A DNA stretch of 64,000 nt from Siphonodentalium dalli (taxonomy: Eukaryota; Mollusca; Scaphopoda; Gadilida; Siphonodentaliidae). A program made the translations under genes and the position numbers. The notes beneath the pieces are model-generated. The model saw only the letters and a list, made by a program, of their open reading frames with translations, did not search any database and had not been told where the DNA came from. How positions within the stretch are numbered: the first letter of the stretch is position 1; each line of letters starts with the position of its first letter. Shown here one piece after another: positions 45,020-56,310 of this stretch. The stretch spans positions 205,800,978 to 205,864,977 of the forward strand of contig CP136066.1 of assembly GCA_032622095.1 (NCBI GenBank). The letters are read 5' to 3'.

Positions 45020-45405
45020 AGGAGAATGCACTTATTGGGTTCCATTCCTTCACATTCCGTCGCTGGAAAGATTATCAAAATATATGGAAGTCATGGCTTA
45101 TTTAGGAACGAATTGGATTTTGGACAGTGACACGTTTACTACACTCGAGGAGTTAGCATGTGCCTTATGTTCAACTTTCAAGAAAAGTGAATCAAGCTAG
45201 GCGGATAATGTTCCAGCAGAAGTTCGAGAATAAGTAGAATGTACTTGATCTTTCTGCACTTCCATCATGTGAGGAATCTTTAATTCTACACTCAAAACGA
45301 ACCAACATGATAGCAAAACAGTGGAGACTTGCAACCGTTGCCAAATCAACCACTCCCGGTGTAGCACTTCATGGATGGACGGCTTATAGGCAGCCTGAGT
45401 TGTAA
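45020..45405 (+). pseudogene. Degenerate repeat-associated protein fragment, copy 2 (inverted)
   Basis: Plus-strand copy of the 42.3-42.8 kb fragment. FQQKFENK, then after a stop NVLDLSALPSCEESLILHS, KRTNMIAKQWRLATVAKS and TTPGVALHGW are readable in one frame. It is broken by stops near 45230 and upstream. The inverted arrangement relative to copy 1 makes long arms that could fold. Confidence 0.55.
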
Positions 45406-46435
45406 GACGTTGCACAGAAATTATATTGACTGTTACCATCACATTTGATGAAATTGACAGTGACAGTGAAGATGAGATTGCATAATCCGTGTGCAGAACT
45501 ATTGCAATTTATGATATGAATTCTATCAACTAGTATGAACGACGTTTCAAGTTTAGTATAGCATAAAATTTAAAGCATTGAGAACACTATCTTGGGGTAG
45601 GGTTAAGTTTTACTTTATTTCTTAATTCTGGTCTGGTACATGATAATAGCATTTCATGTCTGATATTGGGGAACAATTTATGCTCATTGTGGTGCATGTT
45701 GTGCAGCTGTATCCGTAAAACTGACAAAGTCATGGAAAATTTTCACTTAAAAATAATCAAAATTTTAGCTAATTTACCCCAAAAAAATCAAAATTGAAAC
45801 AAAAATAGACTTCACCATAACATAAACCTCCTCAGATACATGCTAATTCCATGATATATGATAGATAAGACTCTGAATTGGTTAACAAAATGGAACGAAA
45901 ACAGGCTATTCTGACTTGACAGGTATTTTCAGATAGAAAAATCCGTCTTAGGGGGGTGGGTTACGTTTTTGGAAATATCTCGGCTTGTTGGACATCATTG
46001 CTGCTGAAGTTGATATTAATAATGAAATTTTTTATACACCACTGAGAGCTTTATACCAAAAAATGGAAAACTTTTTTGAAAAAGCACTGCAATTTAAGCA
46101 TTTTTTTGACATTTTCGTGAATTTTTCACAAAAATTGTTGGATAATATAACTTTTTGCACATTAAAAATGTTAAGCAACCAAGATAGAATAAGTATATGA
46201 TATTCAAGTACATTTAATTTAACATTTGGCTTATTTTATTGGTATTCTTGATTATACTGAAATTTGCAGGTCAAAAACACCAAAAAGGTCAAAATAATAT
46301 ATTTTCCACCTGCTCCGCCCTGGATACCTCAGTGTTTTGGAACCCCCATGGGGCAAGGATAATTGGAGATAGCGTCAAAATTTCTACCCTTTCGTGTGAC
46401 ACTACCCTCATCTGGGGGCCGGTCTACCAGATGTT
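45406..46435. other. No gene seen
   Basis: AT-rich DNA inside the large TIR-bounded element. The 71-codon frame at 45985-46200 is Phe/Lys-rich and looks like chance. Confidence 0.45.
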
Positions 46436-46678
46436 ATAGCGCCTTATTACTAACTTATCAGTTTAACGCACCCGGACAAATGCATACTATGTCTTTAATA
46501 TCTAATACCAACCACGTGCAGGATCACTATATTAAATCAAGATATATTAAGATTAATCTTGTGATTAATAGAGGATTAATATTTACTAAGAAGAAGTGTT
46601 TTCAGATTTATTATTAAAGACATATTATGTATACATCTTCGGGTGCGTGAAACTGATAAGTTAGTATCAAGGCGCTAT
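46436..46678. mobile_element. Palindromic MITE (ATAGCGCCTTA... ends)
   Basis: The left arm ATAGCGCCTTATTACTAACT, then TATCAGTTT-ACGCACCCG and ATGTCTTTAATA, is mirrored on the right by TTAAAGACAT, CGGGTGCGTGAAACTGATA and AGTATCAAGGCGCTAT. The arms are about 65 bp with a loop of about 110 bp. Confidence 0.8.
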
Positions 46679-47046
46679 GCCAACTGGATGAATCGTACCA
46701 TTCTACTAACATCGCCGAAAATCTGAAGCAAATCGACCGTACCACTCCATAGAAAACATCGTCTGAACTACGCTCAAATGTAAATATTTACTACTCGATT
46801 CGGGACGCATCTATCGGCGATAAACTAAGGGGGAAAAATTCGCCATCGAGAGTCACTGTATTTAATTAATATACAATAATGAAGGTGTGTGTTGTCAATT
46901 TGGATATAATATTGTAAAAATGACTACTTTGAACAAGATTATTCTCCATTTATATTTGATCACCCTACCGGATCTTGAATAAATAACGGAGATATTTGAA
47001 GAAGTGTTTTAAAGCATCCACCAGTTTACGGTGAAAACGAGTATAC

Positions 47047-48587
47047 AAAGGATCACGTACATATAAGAACGATCTCGAACGAAAGCATGGACGCCCTTTA
47101 TAAGAACGATATCGAACGAAAGCAAGGACGCCCTTTATAAGAACCATCTCGAACGAACGCATGGACGCCCTTTATAAGAACCATCTCGAACGAACGCATG
47201 GACGCCCTTTATAAGAACCATCTCGAACGAAAGCATGGACGCCCTTTATAAGAACCATCCCGAACTAAAGCATGGACGCCCTTTATAAGAACCATCTCGA
47301 ACGAAAGCATGGAAGCCCTTTATAAGAACCATCTCGAACGAAAGCATGGACGCCCTTTATAAGAACCATCTCGAATGAAAGCATGGACGCCCTTTATAAG
47401 AACGATCTCGAACGAAAGCATGGACGCCCTTTATAAGAACCATCTCGAACGAACGCATGGACGCCCTTTATAAGAACCATCTCGAACGAAAGCATCAACG
47501 CCCTTTATAAGAACCATCTCGAACGAAAGCATGGACGCCCTTTATAAGAACCATCTCGAACGAAAGCATGGACGCCCTTTATAAGAACCATCTCGAACGA
47601 AAGCATGGACGCCCTTTATAAGAACCATCTCGAACGAACGCATGGACGCCCTTTATAAGAACGATCTCGAACGAAAGCATGGACGCCCTTTATAAGAACG
47701 ATCTCGAACGAACGCATGGACGCCCTTTATAAGAACGATCTCGAACGAACGCATGGACGCCCTTTATAAGAACGATCTCGAACGAAAGCATGGACGCCCT
47801 TTATAAGAACCATCTCGAACGAAAGCATGGACGCTCTTTATAAGAACGATCTCGAACGAAAGCATGGACGCCCTTTATAAGAACGATCTCGAACGAACGC
47901 ATGGACGCCCTTTATAAGAACGATCTCGAACGAAAGCATGGACGCCCTTTATAAGAACCATCTCGAACGAAAGCATGGACGCCCTTTATAAGAACCATCT
48001 CGAACGAACGCATGGACGCCCTTTATAAGAAGCATCTCGAACTAAAGCATGGACGCCCTTTATAAGAACAATCTCGAACGAACGCATGGACGCCCTTTAT
48101 AAGAACCATCTCGAACTAAAGCATGGACGCCCTTTATAAGAACCATCTCGAACGAAAGCATGGACGCCCTTTATAAGAACCATCTCGAACGAAAGCATGG
48201 ACGCCATTTATAAGAACGATCTCGAACGAACGCATGGATGCCCTTTATAAGAACGATCTCGAACGAACGCATGGATGCCCTTTATAAGAACCATCTCGAA
48301 CGAAAGCATGGACGCCCTTTATAAGAACCATCTCGAACTAAAGCATGGACGCACTTTATAAGAACCATCTCGAACGAAAGCATTGACGCCCTTTATAAGA
48401 ACCATCTCGAACGAAAGCATGGACGCCATTTATAAGAACGATCTCGAACGATCGCATGGATGCCCTCTATAAGAACGATCTCGAACGAACGCATGGATGC
48501 CCTTTATAAGAACCATCTCGAACGAAAGCATGGACGCCCTTTATAAGAACCATCTCGAACGAACGCATGGATGCCCTTTATAAGAGG
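47047..48587 (+). repeat. 37-bp minisatellite, about 41 copies
   Basis: The unit contains CCCTTTATAAGAAC(C/G)ATC, TCGAACGAA(A/C)GCATGG and ACG. CCATC versus CGATC and AAAGC versus ACGC are the main variants, mixed along the array. The unit length is not a multiple of three, so no repeat protein. The flanks and one unit recur without amplification at 57.88-58.08 kb. Confidence 0.95.
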
Positions 48588-48786
48588 CGATCGTTGGATT
48601 TTGTGCAAGGTTGACAAAAAAATAAAACTTGTTCAAACTTCCTCTCTGGCCATTGGAACCTCCTATTAATATCATCGTGGCTCCGATTTACCATATCAGG
48701 ATTACATTGAAGTATGGTGTCAAATCGAAATCAAAAGTTAACACTATGTATATATAGTTGATAACTGATGATAGTTCCTCTCTCAA
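48588..48786. other. Right flank of the 37-bp array, shared with 58.0 kb
   Basis: GGATTTTGT, ACAAAAAAATAAAACTTG..AAACTTCCT and CTGGCCATTGGAACC parallel the sequence at 57990-58075. Not coding. Confidence 0.5.
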
Positions 48787-48810
48787 TCAATATATAAAGG
48801 TCGCTGTATA

Positions 48811-49102
48811 GTTAGGCCCACCATCACTCCCCCAAGAGCTCAAACTACGAAACCAGCTATATTCACCACGAAAAAAGACACGTCCATCCTTCAACTCGAC
48901 GAAACAGACACACATATTGAACTCAACAGCAACTGACACCTCCACCACGCCTCCTCCAGCCAACTTCAGTGCCAACAAAGCTGTTTGGTCACCTGGTCGA
49001 AGTAACAAATTGTGGGTATGGTGGTCACACCAAGGAAGGGCGAAGGTAAATGCAAAAATACACTCCGACCACCCTACCCGACCTTCAGCCGGAAACGATT
49101 GA
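48811..49102 (+). other. Open stretch with possible splice sites (unproven exon)
   Basis: A 97-codon stop-free plus frame without ATG begins after TATAG and reads PPSLPQELKLRNQLYSPRKK, then Thr/Pro-rich STATDTSTTPPPANFS. A donor-like AAGGTAAAT lies at about 49040, and a TATATAAAG box at 48789-48797. However, the 3' half (48985-49095) belongs to a short repeat also found at 38.7 kb and runs into a tandem array. A host exon is therefore doubtful. The overlapping minus-strand frame of 115 codons is equally unsupported. Confidence 0.2.
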
Positions 49103-49500
49103 AGATGCGATATACTAGGGTGAAGGGACCGCAAAATGCACTCCGACCACCCTATCCGGCTTTCCGCCGGAAACCACTAAACTACGATGCGATATACTAG
49201 GGTGAAGGGACCGGCAATATGTCGTTCGACCACCCTACCCGGCCTTCCACCGGAAACGATTCAACTACGATGCTATATACTACGGTGAATGGACCGGCAA
49301 AATATAGTCCAACCACCCGACCCGGCCTGGTAAGATGCGATATACTATATAGGGTGAATGGATCGGCAAAATGTAGTTCGACCACCATAATCGGCCTTCC
49401 ACCGGAAACGATTCAACTACCATGCGGTTACTAGGGTGAAGGGACCGGCAAAATGCAGTCCGATAATCCTACCGGCCTTCATCCGGAAACGACTCAACAA
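49060..49500 (+). repeat. Tandem repeat, unit about 80 bp, about six copies
   Basis: CGACCACCCTACCCGGCCTT, CCACCGGAAACGATTCAACT, ATGCGATATACTAGGGTGAA and GGGACCGGCAAAATG recur at about 80-bp spacing, starting in the preceding open stretch. Confidence 0.85.
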
Positions 49501-50634
49501 CAGTAGGAACTCCATATCTAGATTAGGCATGGTATACATTAGGCCACTGCTAAGGTTTAATTGTTCATAGCGTGGATGAATATAGTAAATAAAAACCGAT
49601 GATATAATGTTAAGTGCTGCCTTATCGGAAGGGCTGTCATGTGGGCGGAGTGCTTCCCGAGACGTACATCGTTTATGCGTGATTTTTCGTCGTTTCAGAG
49701 TCTCTTCGGGGGCCGTTTGTCACGAGCTATGAATGTTCACTGACATTTTGTACTGCCGATATCACAGCTACAGCACATTGCTTTCTGTTATTCAAATAAC
49801 GTTGATTGTCCCAGAAGAGCGACTTGGAATCAAACGTTAAATATCTCATTCTAATTTGACACCATATTACTAATAAACAAAGTTAAACTATGGAAACTAA
49901 ATGCAATTGACGGTAATTCCAAACACTACAACAACTTAACAGCTGTGCCAAATATCTATATCTATCTACAATATAGACCCTTAAACATTGAAAATAAACC
50001 AGTGTCTATCTACACAGGTGCCATTAAGACCACCAAAGCATCTAAAATACCATCATAATACGTATTAAAAAGATGTTAACGCTTGTTGCCAAAAATAGTA
50101 GTCAATATCCCGTAAACATAAACGGTCTTTCTAATAGGCGGCATTGTGACTAGTTCTGAGCCAAAAATATGCAAAACCTGATAGACTTGATCTGATTCGG
50201 GCATATAAATTTACACAGTCATATTTATTTCCGAATGTCAGTTGAGGTGCGCCTGTAACCACTTAGGGTTCTACGTATCGTTGTTAACCACTGGCGTTTA
50301 GTTGCCAACAACTGGTATTTAGTTGTCACCATAATTGTCTGACTCAGTAATTATCTGATAAATAAAGAACAAATAATGCACTGTTACTATCTACGAGTCT
50401 CATTTGAAAAGAATGGGACGTCTAATTTACGCCACCGGTGTAAGATGTTTTGGAAATTTTAATAACCCGTGGACCAATGGGCGAATACATTATGGGTATA
50501 TAGGTATTCTCGTACTTGAGTAAACCGTACCGATAGAGTCACGATAGTCCGACACAGATTAGCACATGTGCTGGCTATTGATATTATAAACAACACCATT
50601 TGGAAAGCATGCGATCGTGTGATAATCAAAGATT
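49501..50634. other. No gene seen
   Basis: About 1.1 kb of apparently unique DNA without long frames. Weak local duplications (TTAGTTGCCAACAACTGG / TTAGTTGTCACC) near 50298-50330. Confidence 0.5.
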
Positions 50635-52182
50635 GAAAGCTGAAGGGGACATGCTAGTTGCTAATTGCTGGTTGCTAGCTATACTATAATCAAAATCAAT
50701 GGGACATGTCACAGGTATAGCTGACTTAGGTTTTTCTGCACGGGCTCCAATTTGGGGTTCAATATTTGAAGGGCCAATCTTAGAAAATATTTATGGGCCC
50801 ATACCTTTGAATTCTTGGCATATAATATGAATGTTGCGGTATATATGGACCCTCCTGCCTTGGGACATGACACAGGTACAGTTGACTTAAGTTTTGTTCT
50901 GCGTGGGTTCCAATTTGGGGTTCAATATTTTAAGGGCCAATTTTTGAAATTAAGGGCCCATACCTTTGAACTCTGGGCATATAATATAAATGTTGGGGGG
51001 CATGTCTCTATTCCGAAGGTTCGTTATTCCGAAGGTCCACTATTCCAAAGGTTCTCTTTTCTCAATGTTCGCTATTCCGAAGGTTCACTATTCCGAAGGT
51101 TCACTATTCCGAAGGTTCTCTATTCCGAAGGTTTTTGTTATTTTAAGGTTAATTCTATATTCTAGAGTATTGAGAGGGTTCAATATCACGAAGATTCTTT
51201 TTATGAAGGAAATAACTTAAAACATTAAACAATAAATGTGATTTTGTTTTGTGTTCGCGGGTTTTCTTGAGATTTAATGTCATTACGTGACACAGGTACA
51301 GTTGACTTAAGTTTTGTTCTGCGCGGGCTCCAATTTGGGGTTCAATATTTTAAGGGCCAATTTTAGAAATTTATGGGCCCATACCTTTGAACTCTGGGCA
51401 TATAATATGAATGTTGGGAGGCATGTCTCTATTCCGAAGGTTCGCTATTCCGAAGGTCCACTATTCCGAAGGTTCTCTATTCTCAATGTTTGCTATTCCG
51501 AATGTTCACTATTCCGACGGTTCGCTATTCCGAAGGTTCTCTATTCCGAAGGTTTTTGTTATTTTAAGGTTAATTATATATTCTAAAGTATTGAGAGGGT
51601 TCATTATCACGAAGATTCTTTTTATGAAGGAAATAACTTAAAACATTAAACTATAAATGTGATTTTGTTTTGTTTTCGCGGGTTTTCTTGAGATTTAATG
51701 TCAATACATATTCACGCCACGCAGCCCACACACTTGCTATGTTTCCATGTGATTTAATGTCATTACGTGTGACGTAATATCTCAATAATCTCAGATGCAG
51801 GAATACGCCAGCTAAAGGCGGATTATAACAGTGGGGCTATTACGCTTAATGAATACTGGAGGATATAACAAACTGCGTAGCAGAATATCGCTGAATAGAC
51901 GAGTATGAGATGAACCTAACTGCAATTGTGACTTTGTATTGACTTTAAAGGCCCGCTTAATTTTCGAGTCATCGATTTTTTTTATAGTATATACGGTTTT
52001 AATAACAATTTATGCCATAAAATATGAATAAAATACTATAATTCATCACCATTTGAAACGCAGAATAATTCTATCTCCCAGTTTTAAACACCATGAAACA
52101 CCTTGAAAAAACCGCGTCAAGTCGTGCGTCGTATAACTAGCAACTAGCAATTGGCAACTAGCATATGTCACCTTCGGCTTTC
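50635..52182. mobile_element. 1.55-kb TIR element carrying a 420-bp duplication
   Basis: The left end GAAAGCTGAAGGGGACATGC then TAGTTGCTAATTGCTGG (50635-50684) is the diverged complement of 52131-52182 (CTAGCAACTAGCAATTGG...CCTTCGGCTTTC). These TIRs of about 50 bp themselves contain repeated TAGTTGC. Inside are a 420-bp tandem duplication and a 16-bp repeat. No transposase ORF and no clear target duplication. Confidence 0.7.
50700..51680 (+). repeat. 420-bp tandem repeat (2 full, 1 partial) with nested CTATTCCGAAGGTTCA array
   Basis: TGACACAGGTACAGTTGACT begins units at about 50868 and 51288, exactly 420 bp apart. A diverged partial unit starts near 50705. Each full unit contains 7-8 copies of the 16-bp CTATTCCGAAGGTTC(A/G/T). 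Frames of 76-116 codons through it are by-products. Confidence 0.85.
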
Positions 52183-52600
52183 CATAGATTCTGACGAAAT
52201 TTGATACTTAGGGGTACTTGTATCCGGGAAGTGTTTTGGACGGATCAAATCGTGATCTCTACCTGACCTTGACCTTCAAAGTGGTCAATTCAATGTCAAA
52301 TCGGGAAAAACTGACGGATTTCGACGAAATTTGATACCCAGGGATACTTTTGTCCGGGGAGTGTTTTGAACGGGTCAAATCGTGGCCCCGGTGTGACCTT
52401 GACCTTCAATATGGTCAATCAAGGTCAAATCGGGTAAAACGGATGGATTTCGACGAAATTTGATACCTATGAGTACTTTTCTCCGGGGAGTGTTTTGGAC
52501 GGGTCAAATCATGAGCCCGACCTGACCTTGACTTTCAAAATAGTCAATTCAAGGTCAAATCGCGCCTTTCGCAGGAAATCAGATGCCCGGACGATGTCGG
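52183..52600 (+). repeat. Tandem repeat, unit about 130 bp, three copies
   Basis: GACGAAATTTGATAC, CCGGGGAGTGTTTTG(G/A)ACG, GTCAAATCGTG, CCTGACCTTGACCTTCAA and GTCAAATCGGG recur near 52192, 52323 and 52453. It abuts the TIR element, which probably inserted in or beside it. Confidence 0.8.
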
Positions 52601-54092
52601 GCCCACCAGCTAGTGTAATAAAAAAGACAGTTTGAATAATGTAATGTATAACACGAGAAACGGGAAAACTTGATATATGGAAGTATCCAAATTTCCCAGA
52701 TGGAATTTGAAAGCTAGTTTATATTATAATTATATTATAATTTATATTTATGGCTAATAATATGATCTTCGTGGCGATACCATTTCTGACTATGGTTTTC
52801 TTGTTATTAAAATGAATGCGAATGTGTGTAGTCAATTTGCGAATATATGTATACCTGTATGTGTGACGTGGAAGCGAACGATCGAATTGGCCTTGCCCTT
52901 TGTTTGTTAGCTGCATGGCGAATACTCGTACTCGTCAGTGTATGGGGGGTCCATCCATACAACTATTTAGTATTGCCCAATCTCTAAACTGGGAGTGGGG
53001 CTACATGCCACGCTTGGTGGTGCACTTGTTTCTATCTAGTTATGCGTTTATTTTGAGTTACACAGAAGCCCAAATGCAGTAGGCAAGGTGTCATGTAAAG
53101 TAGTGTGCAGACGAGTGCTTTGCGTTGAGATTAGATTATAGACAACACTTTATTATGTCAACTCTGGCGATTAGCCAATCAGTGTCGATAAATAGTGACG
53201 GTATATGAACCCGTATTAGGTCAGTGACCCCATATGAAATCAATATTAGGTGCTTATCCAACATCTTGTTTTTTCAGAAACTCTGTCGCCTTGGGAATAT
53301 TTTTGGTGTATCTTGGAGTCAAGAAAGGGGATATCTGTCGGAATCATTTTCTGCGAATTTAAAGACATAGTATCATGTACCAAAACCAGCATGCGATATA
53401 TTTGAGGAATTCTAAATTACTCATAAATTAACTATCAAACTCAACAAGTTGTCCTACTTCTGGTGATAAGCCATTGACTCAATGCGTTAACGTACGCCCA
53501 ATGGCGCGTCACTGTGATGTTACATAAGTTAATGGCCCTGGATAGACCCCGAAGCCACGACAAATGGTTTTCGCGGCTGGCTCGAACCAATTTAGTGGCT
53601 GGTTAGCAAGCTAAGCCGGCTCAGTCGCAACGTTCGTGGCTGACGAAATATGGCGGCTCAGCCGGCTGAGACGTTATCAATCAGCGTCTTTTCTTTACGA
53701 AATTGTCCTAATCCCCGGTTATAGACCCCGTTTGTTTTAACGTTTGTGCATGGTGAACCCGTATTATAGAATCCCAGACCACATGTGCCCTTTTTGGTGT
53801 TGGGCTTTTCCAATATGGCAAAAAATACACGAATGACTGGCATGGATGTACTATGTAGTTTCCTATCTAATCTGTATAAGTTACATTGTAAGTTTTGTCG
53901 ACTTCAGACGGCTATATCATCACTGACATCTGGCGATATATGCATGGATCATTAAATGATGAATCCGATAGTAGACCCTAATGATATAATATTTCAAACT
54001 ATTTTCTATTCTCTTATACAGGTTATGTGCATTTTTTGACAAATTCCAGGTATTTCTGAGACTGCGTCATGTCGAAATAAACAATTTATACT
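52601..54092. other. No gene seen
   Basis: About 1.5 kb. TA-rich at 52720-52760. A GGCTGG/CCGGCT-rich patch at 53555-53680 has internal inverted similarity. No supported exon. Confidence 0.5.
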
Positions 54093-55250
54093 TTAACCCT
54101 TTCAATACGGAATGGATTCTCCCATTCAGTTATATGAAGGCATTCATTGGAATAGTCTATTCCACATTTAGATGGCCGGGTGTTCTGCCATTATAACAAC
54201 CATGCCGAGTCCTTGCGAAAATATATACTAATATGGACAATGTGGTTTAGTTCTTTGCTCAGCTATTTGACAATTCCGGCGGCGGAGATTGTTTTATGTG
54301 GCTGGCGTAGAGATAACATGGCTGGTGGCGGCTTGTGGCCAATATGGCTGGCGGCGGTGGCGTGCGATGGCGGCTTCGGTGTCTAGCCCTGGACGACACA
54401 TCTAACTTACCAAATTAAAATAAATTACGTTGTATCCGTTAACGCACGCAATGGAGAGATTCTATTTTCAACGCAACGTAAGGCGTAACGCATACTTGAT
54501 ATGGCATGCGTCATGGCATTTCTTGTTTTCAATCGATAAAAGATGCCGGCTATCTTCGAAATGAAGAAAAAATCGACTTGTATTGATGTCAATCAAGTGT
54601 TAGTTGTTGACCGGTATTTGACATAATCGTAGAATTAATTTATTACAGATAGATTTTATTTGTAATATGGAATTTAATCCAATACCGAAGTTATTTGCTG
54701 CAATTATTACAACCAACGTACCAGTGTGGACGTTTTAACACAGACAACGACTCGTGTCAACGTAATGTATACGGACCAACGCATCGGATTCGTCTGAACA
54801 CAATACTTGATAATTCTACATATTTGCATTTTCCACATTCCCCATATTGTACACGAAAACCATAATCAGAAATGGTAACGCCCTCAAGACCATATTATTA
54901 GGCATAAATATAAATTATAAAAAATAAATATAAAATATACTGGTTACATGAATTTTTTTTACAAAAAACTACGGCTTATTACTGAAGGTTTCTCATTCAC
55001 CACACCAGAAAGCCTCTAAATGCGGATAAAAAATCGGAGGCATTGTGTTCCCGCCATAAAATCTTCAAGAGTGACCCAGCCATTGTTCATATCTAAACAT
55101 CGAAAGCAATTAACGCTGTCATAATAGTTACATACTGCAACTATAAGACATCCAGCGAATACACACCCCGCGAAAACCCGAAATGTGTTGTCCTGTGAGA
55201 AATCCCATCGCTATAGCTCAATTTGATACGGTCAGATTAGCCTTCCTACA
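54093..55250. other. Non-coding; starts with a TTAACCCTTTC fragment
   Basis: TTAACCCTTTCAATACGG near 54093 resembles the end of the double-hairpin MITEs but lacks the hairpins. A GGCGG-rich stretch (54280-54380) makes a random 68-codon frame. The rest is AT-rich with no gene. Confidence 0.4.
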
Positions 55251-55254
55251 AATC

Positions 55255-55760
55255 CTAAAGCAATAAAGTTTCTGAAATCATCAGCATAGTCGATAGAACT
55301 TTCACGAACTTGGACATCGACACTTTCCGATCGCTCTGCATAAGCATGGCCAGACCTATCATCGAATACTGTAACTCTGCATGGAGCCCACATCACAAAT
55401 GTCAAAGCAACTACAAAGAAAAGCAACGAAACTAGTTCGTCAAATCAAAACTCTATGCTACCGAGACCGAATGATAAGACTCAATCTGATGTCTTTAAAA
55501 TATGGAAGATTTAGAGGAGATCTAATCGAGGTATATAAACTGTTGGATGGTCATTACAATATCAATGCCTGTGTCATTAGAAAGAAATTCATCGGGAAGA
55601 ACAAGCGAACATAATAAAAAGCTACAGATGCGCACTGTTATCAATGAAATAGGAAAATATTTCTTCATGCAGAGGGTGGTAAATAGCTGGAAGTCTTTGT
55701 CAGACTTCGCTGTTGAGGCCCCAACACTCGATCAATTCAAAAAATATACATAAACTCATT
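55255..55760 (+). pseudogene. 3' end of a CR1-like LINE ORF2 (truncated, frameshifted)
   Basis: The C-terminal end of a non-LTR reverse transcriptase. MARPIIEYCNSAWSPHHK lies in one frame (about 55345-55400). LQRKATKLVRQIKTLCYRDR, then LKYGRFRGDLIEVYKLL, lies in the next (from about 55402). After another shift come FFMQRVVNSWKSL and VEAPTLDQFKKY (to 55753). This series is the conserved tail of CR1/Jockey-type ORF2 proteins. The catalytic polymerase core is absent, as usual for 5'-truncated LINEs. At least two frameshifts. Confidence 0.8.
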
Positions 55761-55960
55761 CTTCTATTATATAAAATACGAGTTCCACGGCAAGTAATAT
55801 GTCACAAGAAAATATCGAATGACGATAGATGTATTTGTAAACAAACATTGCAAATTATGTTATTGGGACGAAAAGTCGCAAGACTTGTTCCATATTATGA
55901 TGATGATGATGATATAATTGATAGAACAAACCACTATTATGATGATCGTGTCGTCTTTTG
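55761..55960 (+). repeat. LINE 3' UTR and (GAT)n tail
   Basis: Sequence after the ORF2 tail leads to TATGATGATGATGATGATAT at about 55897-55916, a short microsatellite of the sort that ends many CR1-like elements. Confidence 0.5.
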
Positions 55961-56310
55961 TTTAAAATGCGTATCAATTGACATATACGCAACCGTTCAC
56001 TTATTAAAATAAACCTATTTCGACCATTTTAGGGGACCTCTGCGAATTCGGGGATCTCCGATAATGGAACTCCGCAAATAGAGACCTACTGCAAATTGTC
56101 ACACCGATCAGCACCGAATTAACGAACCCGTTGCTGACTCTGCTGTATCCGACTAACCTCTTTAAAATACGAGATATACGCACCCGTTCCCTCATTAAAA
56201 TCAACACATTTCGACCATTTTAAGGGACTTACGATTCCGCGAATTCGACATTTCCGCAAATTGGTCTCCGCAAATAGGGGACCCACTGCAATTTGTCGAC
56301 ATTGGCGTCG
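55961..56310 (+). repeat. Tandem duplication, about 200-bp unit
   Basis: ATTTCGACCATTTTA(G/A)GGGAC, TCTCCGCAAATAGGGGACC-like and ACCTACTGCAAATTGTC-like segments occur twice with divergence (from about 55985 and 56198). Each is preceded by ATATACGCA(A/C)CCGTTC. Confidence 0.7.

Larger units (their letters stand above)
42244..46971. mobile_element. 4.7-kb TIR-bounded element with inverted pseudogene arms
   Basis: The terminus CCGGTATGGTGAT...GGAGAATAATCTTGTTCAAA (42244-42288) is matched in reverse complement by TTTGAACAAGATTATTCTCC...CACCCTACCGG (46928-46971). Just inside lie two inverted copies of one degenerate coding sequence, 42290-42800 read on minus and 45020-45405 read on plus. A minisatellite sits between them, and a hairpin MITE at 46436-46678 lies near the right end. 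No target duplication was identified. The type is unknown. It may be a composite of several insertions. Confidence 0.5.

Noticed and set aside
47047..48587. CRISPR-like or repeat-protein array
   Set aside because: 37-bp head-to-tail units with no spacers and a length not divisible by three. Plain minisatellite.
48787..49134. 115-codon minus-strand ORF
   Set aside because: It overlaps a more plausible but still unsupported plus frame and enters a tandem repeat. No domain.
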